Of a DNA stretch of 64,000 bases, positions 9,501 through 19,835 are shown in pieces. A model generated the notes under the pieces. It was not told the DNA's origin, searched no databases, and was given only the letters and a program-made list of their open reading frames with translations. A program made the translations under genes and the position numbers. The DNA is from Manihot esculenta (taxonomy: Eukaryota; Streptophyta; Magnoliopsida; Malpighiales; Euphorbiaceae): assembly GCF_001659605.2 (NCBI RefSeq), contig NC_035177.2, positions 806,611 to 870,610 of the forward strand, written 5' to 3'. How positions within the stretch are numbered: the first letter of the stretch is position 1; the number at the start of each line of letters is the position of its first letter.

Positions 9501-11529
9501 ACTAACCAGGAAGAATCAGAAGTTTCTGTGGACCGACCAGTGCGAAGAGAGTTTTGAAGAGCTTAAGAAGAGGTTGACTTCAGCACCAGTTTTAGCTCTG
9601 CCATCTAGTGATGAGGACTTTACAGTCTTTTGTGATGCGTCCCGTGTGGGACTGGGTTGTGTACTGATGCAGAATGAGAGGGTGATCGCTTATGCTTCTA
9701 GGCAGCTGAAGAAGCATGAGTTGAATTACCCCACACATGACCTGGAGATGGCAGCAGTAATCTTTGCACTCAAGATGTGGAGGCACTACCTCTATGGGGT
9801 AAAATGTGAGATCTTCACAGATCATAAAAGCCTGCAGTACATCCTGAGTCAAAGAGATTTGAATTTGAGACAGAGGAGATGGGTGGAGCTGCTGAGTGAC
9901 TATGATTGCAAGATTCAGTATCATCCGGGTAAGGCGAATGTCGTGGCAGACGCCCTAAGCCGGAAGTCACTAGGCAGTTTATCCCACATATCGGCAGAGA
10001 GGAGGCCAGTGGTGAAGGAGTTCTACAAGCTTATTGAGGAAGGTCTACAGATGGAGTTGTCTGGTACAGGTGCCTTGGTGGCCCAGATGAGAGTGGCACC
10101 CGTGTTTCTGGAGCAGGTGGCTCAGAAACAGCATGAGGACCCGGAGTTAGTGAAGATTGCCAGGACTGTTCAGTCAGGCAATGATAGTGAGTTCAGATTC
10201 GACAGCAAGGGGATCCTCCGCTATGGGAGCAGACTATGTGTACCAGATGACATTGGGCTAAAAGGAGACATTATGAGAGAGGCTCATAATGCAAGATACA
10301 GCATTCACCCCGGAGCCACCAAGATGTATCAAGATCTAAAGAAGGTTTATTGGTGGCCAGCTATGAAGAAAGAAGTGGCACAGTTCGTGTCAGCCTGCGA
10401 AGTGTGTCAGAGGGTGAAGCTGGAACATCAGAAGCCGGCTGGAATGCTTAACCCGCTACCTATTCCAGAATGGAAATGGGAAAATATAGCTATGGACTTC
10501 GTAGTGGGGTTACCGGCGGCGTCCAACAGAGTGGACTCCATATGGGTGATTGTGGACAGACTCACCAAATCTGCTCACTTCATTCCTGTCAGGAGTGGCT
10601 ACTCTGTGGACAAGTTGGCGCAGGTATATGTGGATGAGATCGTCAGGCTGCATGGGGTTCCTGTTTCGATAGTGTCAGATAGAGGGCCCCAGTTCACCTC
10701 CAGGTTTTGGCGGAGTCTGCAGAATGCCATGGGTACTAGGTTGGATTTCAGTACTGCCTTCCACCCCCAGACTGATGGACAGTCAGAAAGGACCATCCAG
10801 ACTATCGAGGATATGCTCAGAATGTGTGTGCTGGACTTTGGCGGTTCTTGGAGGCAGCATCTACCTTTGGTGGAGTTTGCCTACAATAACAGCCATCATG
10901 CTAGCATCGGGATGGCTCCATATGAAGCTTTGTACGGAAGGAAGTGCAGATCACCTGTTTGCTGGGAGGAAGTTGGAGAAAAGGCCTTGGCAGGGCCTGA
11001 GCTAGTAGAGATCACCAGCAGGGTGGTACCCATAATCAGAGAGAGAATCAAGACTGCTGCCAGCAGACAGAAGAGCTATGCAGACGTCCGCAGAAGACAG
11101 TTAGAGTTTCAGGAGGGGGATCTGGTATTGCTCAAGGTGTCTCCAATGAAAGGAGTGGTTCGCTTTGGGAAGAAAGGTAAACTAGCCCCACGATACATCG
11201 GACCCTTTGAAATCTTGCAAAAGATTGGGAATGTGTCGTACAAGCTGGATTTACCTGCTTCAATGGAAAGAATCCATCCGGTTTTCCATGTTTCAATGTT
11301 GAGGAAGTTTGTGTCAGATCCGAGCAAGGTTCTTAGTGAGCCTGATGTGGAGGTCCAAGAGGATCTCACCTATGTTGAACAGCCAGTACGGATCATAGAC
11401 ACCCAGATCAGAAAGTTAAGGAACAAGGAAATCCCGATGGTGAAAGTCCTGTGGAACCACCACAATTTGGAAGAATGCACTTGGGAGACACGGGAGTCTA
11501 TGCTCCAGCAGTACCCTCATCTCTTTTAA
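6551..11529 (+). pseudogene. Chromovirus gag-pol, copy B, one frameshift in RT
   Basis: One gag-pol frame of about 1660 codons. I choose ATG 6551 ([10 protein letters not shown]), not the in-frame ATG 6518, because 6551 lies just after the conserved acceptor-like site and the sequence homologous from 6551 on is shared by all copies. Order: basic N-terminus; Pro/Tyr-rich stretch (about 95-185); Gag domain (about 210-355); CCHC knuckle (about 448-461); protease with DPGAS (D about 546); RT with FIDD (about 882); RNase H; integrase H2C2 and DDE core; chromodomain ending at 11529. One T is missing at 8941 relative to copy A and the other copies. This shifts the frame inside RT, so Gag and protease stay intact but RT onward is out of frame. 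No other lesion is visible. Confidence 0.92.
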
Positions 11530-11625
11530 GGTTAGATCCCTATGTGTTTATGTGCTATGTATGTATGTTATGTTTATGCCATGCTATGTGTGCTAGTTGA
11601 GGTACATTCGGGGACGAATGTTCTT

Positions 11626-11637
11626 AAGGGGGGAGAA
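11626..11637 (+). other. Polypurine tract of copy B
   Basis: AAGGGGGGAGAA directly before the 3' LTR; one G shorter than the tract of copy A. Confidence 0.85.
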
Positions 11638-13947
11638 TGTAATACCCGGCTAGACTCCGGTATCGGAATTCCTACCGTCCGGTGGAATCTCGGATGTCGG
11701 AAGCCTCTAGTAGGGTAGAAACATGTTTTCATAAAATGTTTTAAGGTATTTCATGGTTTTAAGTATGAAAATTAAATGAGTTTTTGCATGAAAAGTCTTT
11801 GGAGGAAAATCCAGGTTCGGCCGCCGAAAGTCAAGTTCGGCCGCCGAACATGCATGCGTTTTGGAGGCACGTTAGGCCCCCGAAAGCATGAGTGAGGGAA
11901 GACCAGGTTCGGCCGCCGAAAGTCAAGTTCGGCCGCCGAACATGGCATGCATGCGGAAGCACTTTCGGCCCCCGAACGTGGCCTGGCCAGCCACTATAAA
12001 AGGGTCACTTAGCCGAAATGGGCGAGCTTTCTCCCATTTTCGGCCATAGCTAGCTTCCGACCTCCCTCTTCCCCAGATCTAGTGTTTTTCCTTCAAATCC
12101 CCACCATTTTTCTTGAGTTTTAAGCTTGCATTGAAGATTTTGAACTTTTGAAACAAGTTTTGGAGCTTTGGGAACTCAGGAGCTCATTTCGTGGATCTCC
12201 AAGTTTAGGTCGTCTTCCTCTCGATCTTCAAGAGGTAAGGGCCGATCTTAAGCTCCTTATATGTTTTAAAGAAGTTTTATGAAGTTTTATGGGGTAGAAA
12301 TGCATGTTTAAGTTAGTTGAGCTATGTTAGGTTTTATGGGATTTTTGAGCAATGTGGCATGTTTGAGTATGTTTGAAGTGTTGTAGTTGGGGTATATGCT
12401 TGTTTGAGGCCCCTAGGAGCTTGTATGCATGTTTTGGTTGAGTGGTATGCATGATTTGAGCTTGGGAGGCGAAATGTGCTTAGGGGAGCTGAGTTTCTGC
12501 CATTCGGGAGGAACTCAGGTTCGGCCGCCGAAGGGAGTTTCGGCCGCCGAACCCCCTTGTGGAGGCAGGCCTTTCGGCTGCCGAAGTTGCCCCCGAAAGG
12601 AGACTTTCGTCTCTGTCTGGGACTTTCGGCCGCCGAAGGTGCCGCCGAACATGCATGAGTTTCGTCTCTGTCTGGGAGTTTCGGCCGCCGAAGGTGCCGC
12701 CGAACCTGCCTGACTTTCGGCTCTGGAGAGACTTTCGGCCGCCGAACCTGCCGCCGAAAGTGCCCTGTTCAGCCATTTCTTGCATGTTTTTATGTGATTG
12801 TTTCATGATGTTTTAGGGGGTTTTTGGGGAGTATATTAGAGTTATGTTTATGTATGTTTGGTCCCTCATCGGAGTCCACCTGTGTAGGTTCGGACCCGAG
12901 GAACCGAGGACCCCAGCAGTGAGCCAGCTGCTACAGAGTTGTCAGAGCTAGCCAGAGGTGAGTGGAATAAACCTTAAGTTTTAAATTAAATGAAATATGA
13001 ATTTTGAGCATGATCCATGCATCATGAATGCCATGAATTATAGTAGGTTGTTTGCATTAGTATTCACGAATATGTTGCATTGCATTTATGATGTTGATGT
13101 GGATTGGTTATTGAATGATCCTTTAGTCCTCATATGGTATGATGATGCTACGGCATGATATGGTATGGAAGTCCAGGTTGTACCCATTCTACGTCCCTGG
13201 CACGATGTAAGAGAAAGTCCAGGTTGTACCCATTCTACGTCCCTGGCACAGTTGGACTGTATGATATGTTATGTTTAGGGAAAGACCGGTTGTACCCATT
13301 CTACGTCCCGGCACAGTTGGACTATGTAGAGGACTATTGGTGACAATACCATCCGAGATGTGATTAGTTGTGATGTGTTGCATTACATAATGGCATGAAA
13401 TTTTAATATATGATTTCACTATTCTGCTCACTGGGCTTTGTAGCTCACCCCTCTCCCCTAACCCCAGATGTGCAGGTACAGGGTAGACCAGGAGGTTAGC
13501 CAGAGTTTTGAAGTATATCTATGTAATAGCTAGATTGTGGACATGACAATTGTATTGCGATGTAATGTAATGAGATATATATTTTGAGGTTATAGATGTG
13601 CTTGACCCTATGAGTATTGTAATCCCTTTGATACATGATCTATAGAAATGTTTTATAATGTTTATGTTTAAACCAACTCATCTCATGTTGTATCGCCCGT
13701 TGGGGCATTGATGAGATCCCGCAGAGGGATCATGATTATGATCATGTCTATGTACATGTATGTTCAGGTTGAGTTGGTGTATGAGAAATGAATGAAAGAA
13801 AAGTTTTAAATTTTTATGTATGATTGTTGATCATGTATGGGATTGAACAGGTTTACAGGTTCTATGTCAGGCTTGCTACGGGTCCCGGCGGCCTTAAGTC
13901 GACCCGGACCCTAGCGCCGGTAGCGGTCCGATTTTCGGGTCGTTACA
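11638..13947 (+). repeat. 3' LTR of copy B
   Basis: This 2310-bp LTR has the same tips, TATA box, palindrome clusters, splice-like sites and tandem repeat as the LTR at 3974. From about 4860 (first LTR) and 12525 (this LTR) to the end I noticed no difference. Confidence 0.95.
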
Positions 13948-16525
13948 CTCTCTTTGCTACTTGATCCTTATTTCCACTTAAACTCTTACTCTAGACCCCT
14001 ATTTTGAAGCATTGCAGTGATGAATGTATGCACCAAGGTTACTCACCTTCTTTCCTTGTCTCCCTTTACTTACCACGGGTAAGATTTGTTTTCCTTAAGA
14101 GAGAGATCATGCATGCACATGTTCTTGTTGAGTTAAGACTTTTTCTAGCTTTCAGAGTGATTTGCCCTTACCTTGAAGTAATTTTTTCAGCCTTTTGCAC
14201 TTAAATCTTTGCTTGAGAAAGCCACCAACCTTTTGAAGTGAAGGTACATATTTGTGATATCCACCACCAGTTACTCAATTGGTCACTTGTCCAAATGGCT
14301 ACTAGCTCTGTTCATAGTCTTTCAACCATTGGAACAGTTTTGAATTTGTGCTTTTTAAGTCTATGCCATTGCTGAATTTTCTTTTTCTTAATGATTTGGG
14401 CAAATCAATACCAATTGCTAAAACAAGTCATGTTAAGTTCATTCACACAACTTTCAATTTATTCTCTCTAATGAGGGTCATCAATATATTTTTCACCATG
14501 GCAAGCTCAAAGATTCAATTCAAAAGGAAATTCCCAAAATGAATACAACTCACTACAATTGATTCAACATAGGTTTAAAGAGTCATCACATCAATGGGGT
14601 CATGGAAAGAAAGCTCATCCAACATAGTCTATCAGTTTGAGTAAAGCAGAAAAAGAAAAAAAACTGTGGCTAAAGTGTGTGCTATTGAAAGTAAAAATGA
14701 AAAAAAAAATCACACTGAAAATGAAAACAAAAGTTCAAACTGAAAATTAAAGCAAAAATGAAAATTCAGAAATATGCACCCCACACCTAAATCATGCATT
14801 ATCCTCAATGTATTGGAAATATTAAAATACAAAAGAAACTAAGTACTCCCCTGGTGTGGTGTGCATGGTGCGATCACCTAGGCAGACTGAGAGGGATGAT
14901 GTAGTGGAATTTCTTCCACCACTTGCACTGCGAATCCTTCATAGTATAGTTTCAGGCGATGCCCATTTACCTTGAAGATCTTTCCTGTCTCTATGCTTCA
15001 GATGTCTACGGCTCCATGGGGATAGGCATGCTCCACAATGAATGGTCCAATCCACCTAGATCGTAACTTTCCTGGAAATAATTTCAAACGAGAATCAAAG
15101 AGTAAGACTTTATCACCAACCTCGAATTGTTTTCTTGAAATCTGATTGTCATGGGAGGCTTTAATTTTGGCTTTGTAGTTCCAAGAAGTCTCATATGCAT
15201 CCCTTCTTATCTCTTCTAACTCTTGCAGTTGCAATTTGCGATGGTGGCCAACTTCCATGAGATCCATGTTGCAACTCTTGACTGCTCAATAAGCCTTGTG
15301 TTCAAGCTCAACTGGAAGATGATAGCCTTTCCCATAGACCAATCTGTAAGGAGATATACCTATGGGGGTCTTGTAGGCTGTCCTGTATGCCTATAAAGCA
15401 TCTTCCAAACATGCACTCCAGTCTTTTCTGTTGGGGGACACTATCTTTTCTAGGATGGCCTTGATTTCTCTGTTAGACACTTCAGCTTGCCCATTTGTCT
15501 GAGGGTGGTAGGCTATGGACGTTCTATGTATGACATTATGCTTTTTTAGAAGGTTTTCCACTACCTTGTTGCAAAAGTGAGTCCTTCTATCACTGATGAT
15601 TGCCTTGGGTACTCCATGTCTGGCAAAGATGTTGGTCTTCACAAAGTCTACTACTGCTTTTGCATCATCAGTTTTTGTTGCTCTAGCTTCTACCCATTTG
15701 GATATATAATCTACTACATATGTAAGTGTATCCAAAGGATGGTGAGAATGGTCTCATGAAGTCTATGCCCCACACATCAAATATTTCATAGACCATGATG
15801 GGATTCTGTGGCATTTGATTTCTTTTGCTCAGATTTCTAGTCTATTGGCATCTCGCACATGATCTGCAAAACAAAAAGGCATCTCGAAAAATAGTAGGCC
15901 AAAACAGGCCACTTTCAAGTATTTTATGAGCTATTTTTCTTAGACCAAAGTGTCCACCACAACTGTATGAATGGCAGAATGTAAGTACTGAAGCTATCTC
16001 TTGATCTGGAATGCATCTCCTTATCATTTGATCAGAACAATGTTTCCAAAAATATGGCTCATCCCAGACATAGTATTTTGCATCTTTCTTTATTTTGCAT
16101 CTTGTGTGCTTGGGCATATCAGAGGGCAAGTTACCTGTGGCTAGGTAGTTCACCATGTCTGCATACCATGGCTCATCAGTTTGGGCATGGAAGATCTGTT
16201 CATAGAAGCCATTCTCAATTTCTTCAGATTCAAAGAGGTGTTGCATGGGAGCTTCTTTCTGCGCATGGACTATCTGCGTTGGAGAGCTGGAAGAGCTGAC
16301 TTGCGATCCAGACTGAAGTGGCGCACTCGGTGCCTCGGCTTCCTACAATACAAGCTGAAGGGTGGCTTTCAGTTCCTGTTTTCCTTGCGTTTGGACGCAA
16401 TTCATCCGTTGAATGCTGCAGACTATTTCTTTCAGTTCTGGCTCTTTCTGGCTCTCTTCCCTGCAAAGGTCATGGTTTAGCATATCATCATGATTCATAT
16501 AAAAAATTTCCTGACTCAAGCAATC
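13948..16525 (-). mobile_element. Element D (Athila/Tat-type), 3' third
   Basis: Read on the minus strand this is the end of D: integrase, then a non-coding tail. The tail at 13948-14890 resembles, in reverse, the 3' region 41330-42310 of element E, including a stretch around GATTTAGGTGTGG. The A/B array ends at 13947, so the 3' LTR of D must lie left of the window. At the right end CAATC (16521-16525) is the target duplication of element C. The tail at 14299-14990 holds no ORF, only A-rich low-complexity DNA near 14640-14780. Confidence 0.8.
14998..16525 (-). pseudogene. D: protease-integrase linker and integrase, degenerate
   Basis: Read 16525 down to 14998. First comes a linker with FYMNHDDMLNHDLCREES that continues the protease frame of 22121-22616 once element C is removed, and that is shared with the ORF of element E. 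Then follow an integrase zinc-binding region (CGGHFG, FCRSCARCQ, 15842-16246), a catalytic core ([24 protein letters not shown], 15391-15735) and a C-terminal region ([18 protein letters not shown], 14998-15267). The style of these motifs is Athila-like. Stops interrupt the core, two of them TGG to TAG/TGA between 15267 and 15391. There is no RT or RNase H between protease and integrase, so D is a deletion derivative. D-D-E residues remain recognisable, but the enzyme cannot be made in one piece. Confidence 0.82.
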
Positions 16526-16779
16526 TGAGATGCCCCATTGGAGCATTGGATGAGAGCTCTAGTGTGGGGTTTATGTTTATGTTTATGTATATGTTTATAT
16601 GCATGCACAGGTTGAGCTTGGAAAAAGAAAATAAAAGTTCAAATTTTTATGTATATTGTTGATCATGTATGGGATTACACAGGTTTTCAGGATGTATGTC
16701 AGGCTTGCTACGGGTCCCGGCGGCCTTAAGCCGATCTGGATTCTAGCACCGGTAGCGGTCCGATCTTCGGGTCGTTACA
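16526..16779 (+). repeat. Short 5' LTR of C (254 bp)
   Basis: Starts TGAGATGCCC directly after the target duplication and ends CGTTACA before the primer site. It lacks the first 2031 bp of the full LTR, including TATA box, palindromes and mini-exon, so C has no normal promoter of its own. Confidence 0.88.
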
Positions 16780-16782
16780 GAA

Positions 16783-16795
16783 TGGTATCAGAGCC
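16783..16795 (+). other. Primer-binding site of C
   Basis: TGGTATCAGAGCC, three bases after the short LTR; complementary to initiator Met tRNA. Confidence 0.9.
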
Positions 16796-17048
16796 CTAGG
16801 TTCATATGGTCGGACCTAGAGTGTCGGGCTCATAGATGTTATAGAAGGTCAAGCACAATAGGAAGATCATGTCCACTAGGATAGGATGTAGAGTCCTGTC
16901 TTGAATAATGATGTGAAATGCCATGATTATATGCATGTGCATTAATGATATGTTATGATGTGATGTATGTGATGCGGGTTCATGTGTTTTCACATGAACC
17001 ATTTGATGCTAATGTTTATGTGATGTGTACTGTTTTTCAGAAAACAGG

Positions 17049-19739
17049 ATGAGAGGAACTCGTCGATCAGCACGATTGACTGGAGTACCACCTGAGGATG
17101 AGGGCATGAGCGCCCGTCCTCCTGCTTTGCCTAGGGCAATGTCTAGTAGGTCCAGCAGAGAAAGAGTAGTAAGAGACCCCAGAAGGTCTTTGGATCTGGG
17201 TAGAAGCAGGTCAGTGAGGGGGACAGTGCAAGGTGGTATGTCAGAGGATATGGATGTGGACCAGAGGAGGGATGGCAGTCTGGGAGTTGGCATGTCAGAA
17301 GAGGGAATGGGAGAGTCCCAATGAGGCATTCAGGCCTCGGGATTTGTTCAGCCACCTCACTACCCACCCTTTTCACAAAACCCCGGGTATTCGATGGGAG
17401 GTACATCGGATTACCCTAGCTTTAATCCTTACCCTTCTCACATGCCATACCCATCTTACTACCCACCATACCCACAGTACCCCATGTACCCACCTCCACC
17501 ATACTATCCAAATCCAGCAAACCCTACTCCAGGGGATGCTGCACCTCCTCCTCCACCAGCAGAACCCACAGTTCCAGAAAACCCAATACCTAAACCTAGC
17601 TCATCTGGAGGTAGCAAGGTCAAAATGACCGACTACATGAAGTTGGGTGCTCCTCAGTATGAAAAAGGGGATGACCCGTTTGTGTATCTCGAAAGGGTAA
17701 AGGTGATCACATATGAGATTGGGGCTGATGACAGTAGAGCCATTCAGATGGATGGGTTCACGCTTAAGTGCAAGAAGGCACGAGAGTGGTTTAAGAATTA
17801 TGTGAACCCGAGGGTGGACAGCATGTCTTGGGAAGAGTTTGCAAACGAGTTTGCAGGATGGCCTTTCCCCGATAGTTCAAGGGAGCTGAAGATGATCGAT
17901 TTTGAGCAGTTGAGGCAGACGGATGAGATGAGTGTAGAGGAATTCACAAACAGATTCTTGGAGTTGTTGCCATTTGCAGGGCAAAACCTTGACACAGACC
18001 AGAAGAAGTCAAGGAGGTATATCATGAAACTCCACTCCAGATATTCCTCCTTAATCCAGTCAGCAGATAGGGAGAGCTTCCATGCCATAGTGGATATGGC
18101 CCGGAAAATGGAGGCTAGTGCCATAATTCAGGGGACAGTTAAGCAGTCAGTGGCACAGCCCTCTGGTTCTAAGACCCCAGGCCCTTCTTCTCTGAGTGCA
18201 GCAGCTTCAGGTAGCAAAAAGTGGAGTAACACCACTAGAAAGTCGAAGAAGAACAAGTTTTGGAATAAGGTCAAGTCCAGTCTGGGACTAGGGAGTGGCT
18301 CAAGCTCTGGTGCAGAAAATGCAGTTTGTGCAAGGTGTGGAAAGCCACACAAGGGAGTATGTTGGTTTGGGACGACAGCCTGTTTCAGATGTGGCCAGGA
18401 GGGGCATATGGCTCGAGAATGTCCAAGAGCAGTCCCAATGGCACAGTCCCAGCAGACAGCCTCAGGCAGTGTAGCGCAGCTAGCAGCTCCAGCCACGACT
18501 CAGGCCAGTGGCAGAGGCAGAGGGAGAGGGGCAGCCTCTTCTTCAGCGGGTTTCAGAGGTGAAGGTCAATCAGCTCCAGCACGGATCTTCATGATGACTC
18601 AGCAGGAGGCAGATGCATCTAACACCGTGGTGGCAGGTAATTTAGTCATTGGTTGTTCAGATGTGTATGCCTTGATGGACCCTGGTGCATCTCATTCTTT
18701 TATTACTCCGAGAGCCGTCCAGAGGTTGGGGTTGATGATCTCTGAGTTAGAGTGTCCTCTCTGGGTCAGTGGACACAAGTGTGATCCATCAGTGGCAGAG
18801 TCAGTCTGCTAGTGCAGTCCAGTGTACGCGCAGGTATATGTTGATGAAATTGTCAGGCTGCATGGGGTTCCTATTTCAATAGTGTCCGATAGAGGACCCC
18901 AGTTCACCTTCAGGTTTTGGCGGAGTCTGCAGAATGCTATGGGTACCAGGTTGGATTTTAGTACTGCCTTCCATCCACAGACAGACGGACAGTCAGAAAG
19001 GACCATCCAGACCATAGAAGATATGCTCAGAATGTGTGTGCTGGACTTTGTCGGCTCTTGGAGGCAGCATCTACCTTTGGTGGAGTTTGCCTACAATAAC
19101 AGCCATCATGCTAGCATCGGGATGGCTCCATATGAAGCTTTATATGGAAGGAGGTGTAGGTCACCTGTTTGCTGGGAGGAAGTTGGAGAGAAGGCCTTGG
19201 CAGGGCCTGAGCTAGTAGAGATCACCAGCAAGGTGGTACCCATAATCAGAGAAAGGATCAAGACTGCTGCAAGCAGACAGAAGAGTTATGCAGATGTCCG
19301 TAGAAGGCAAGTAGAGTTTCAGGAGGGGGATCTAGTATTGCTCAAAGTGTCTCCTATGAAAGGAGTGGTTCGTTTTGGGAAGAAAGGTAAGCTAGCCCCA
19401 CGATACATCGGACCCTTTGAAATCTTGAAGAAGATTGGGAACGTGTCGTACAATCTAGATTTGCCTGCTTCAATGGCAAGAATCCATATGGTTTTCCATG
19501 TTTCCATGTTGAGGAAGTTTGTGTCAGATCCGGGCAAGGTTCTTAGTGAGCCTGATGTGGAGATCCAATAAGATCTCACCTATGTTGAACAGCCAGTACT
19601 GATCATAGACACCCAGATCAGGAAGTTGAGAAACAAGGAAATCCCGATGGTGAAAGTCCTTTAGAACCACCACAATATGGAAGAATGCACCTGGGAGACA
19701 CGGTAGACCATGCTCCAGCAATACCCCTATCTTTTCTAA
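17049..19739 (+). pseudogene. Chromovirus gag-pol remnant of C, RT deleted
   Basis: ATG 17049 starts the same [10 protein letters not shown] frame as copy B, after the conserved acceptor-like site. Gag with Pro/Tyr-rich region, Gag core and CCHC knuckle ([14 protein letters not shown]) runs to the protease motif DPGAS near 18680. Shortly after, at about 18820, the sequence jumps to integrase ([12 protein letters not shown]), an in-frame deletion of about 2.3 kb covering most of protease, RT, RNase H and the integrase N-terminus. Premature stops in the same frame lie at 17322-17324, 18810-18812, 19569-19571, 19662-19664 and 19704-19706. The natural stop is TAA 19737-19739. The copy cannot supply functional enzymes. 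The end of the chromodomain is still readable. Confidence 0.9.
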
Positions 19740-19823
19740 GGTTAGTTTTATGTGTTTTATGTGTATGTTATGTTGTATGCTTTGCATGTGCTAGTTGTGG
19801 AACATTCGGGGACGAATGTTCTT

Positions 19824-19835
19824 AAGGGGGGAGAA
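19824..19835 (+). other. Polypurine tract of C
   Basis: AAGGGGGGAGAA directly before the 3' LTR at 19836. Confidence 0.85.

Larger units (their letters stand above)
3974..13947 (+). mobile_element. Chromovirus copy B, LTR to LTR, in tandem with copy A
   Basis: LTRs of 2311 bp (3974-6284) and 2310 bp (11638-13947), each TGTAATACCC to GGGTCGTTACA, flank an internal region with a Met-tRNA primer site, one gag-pol frame and a polypurine tract. The base before the 5' LTR belongs to the polypurine tract of copy A, so A and B share this LTR. The five bases after 13947 (CTCTC) have no partner before 3974 (GAGAA); the matching duplication should lie left of the window, outside A. The structure fits unequal recombination between LTRs of two nearly identical copies, or a tandem made before integration. 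Confidence 0.9.

Noticed and set aside
16054..16662. Plus-strand ORFs over the integrase remnant of D
   Set aside because: They are shadows of the minus-strand integrase and linker, which carry clear domain motifs.
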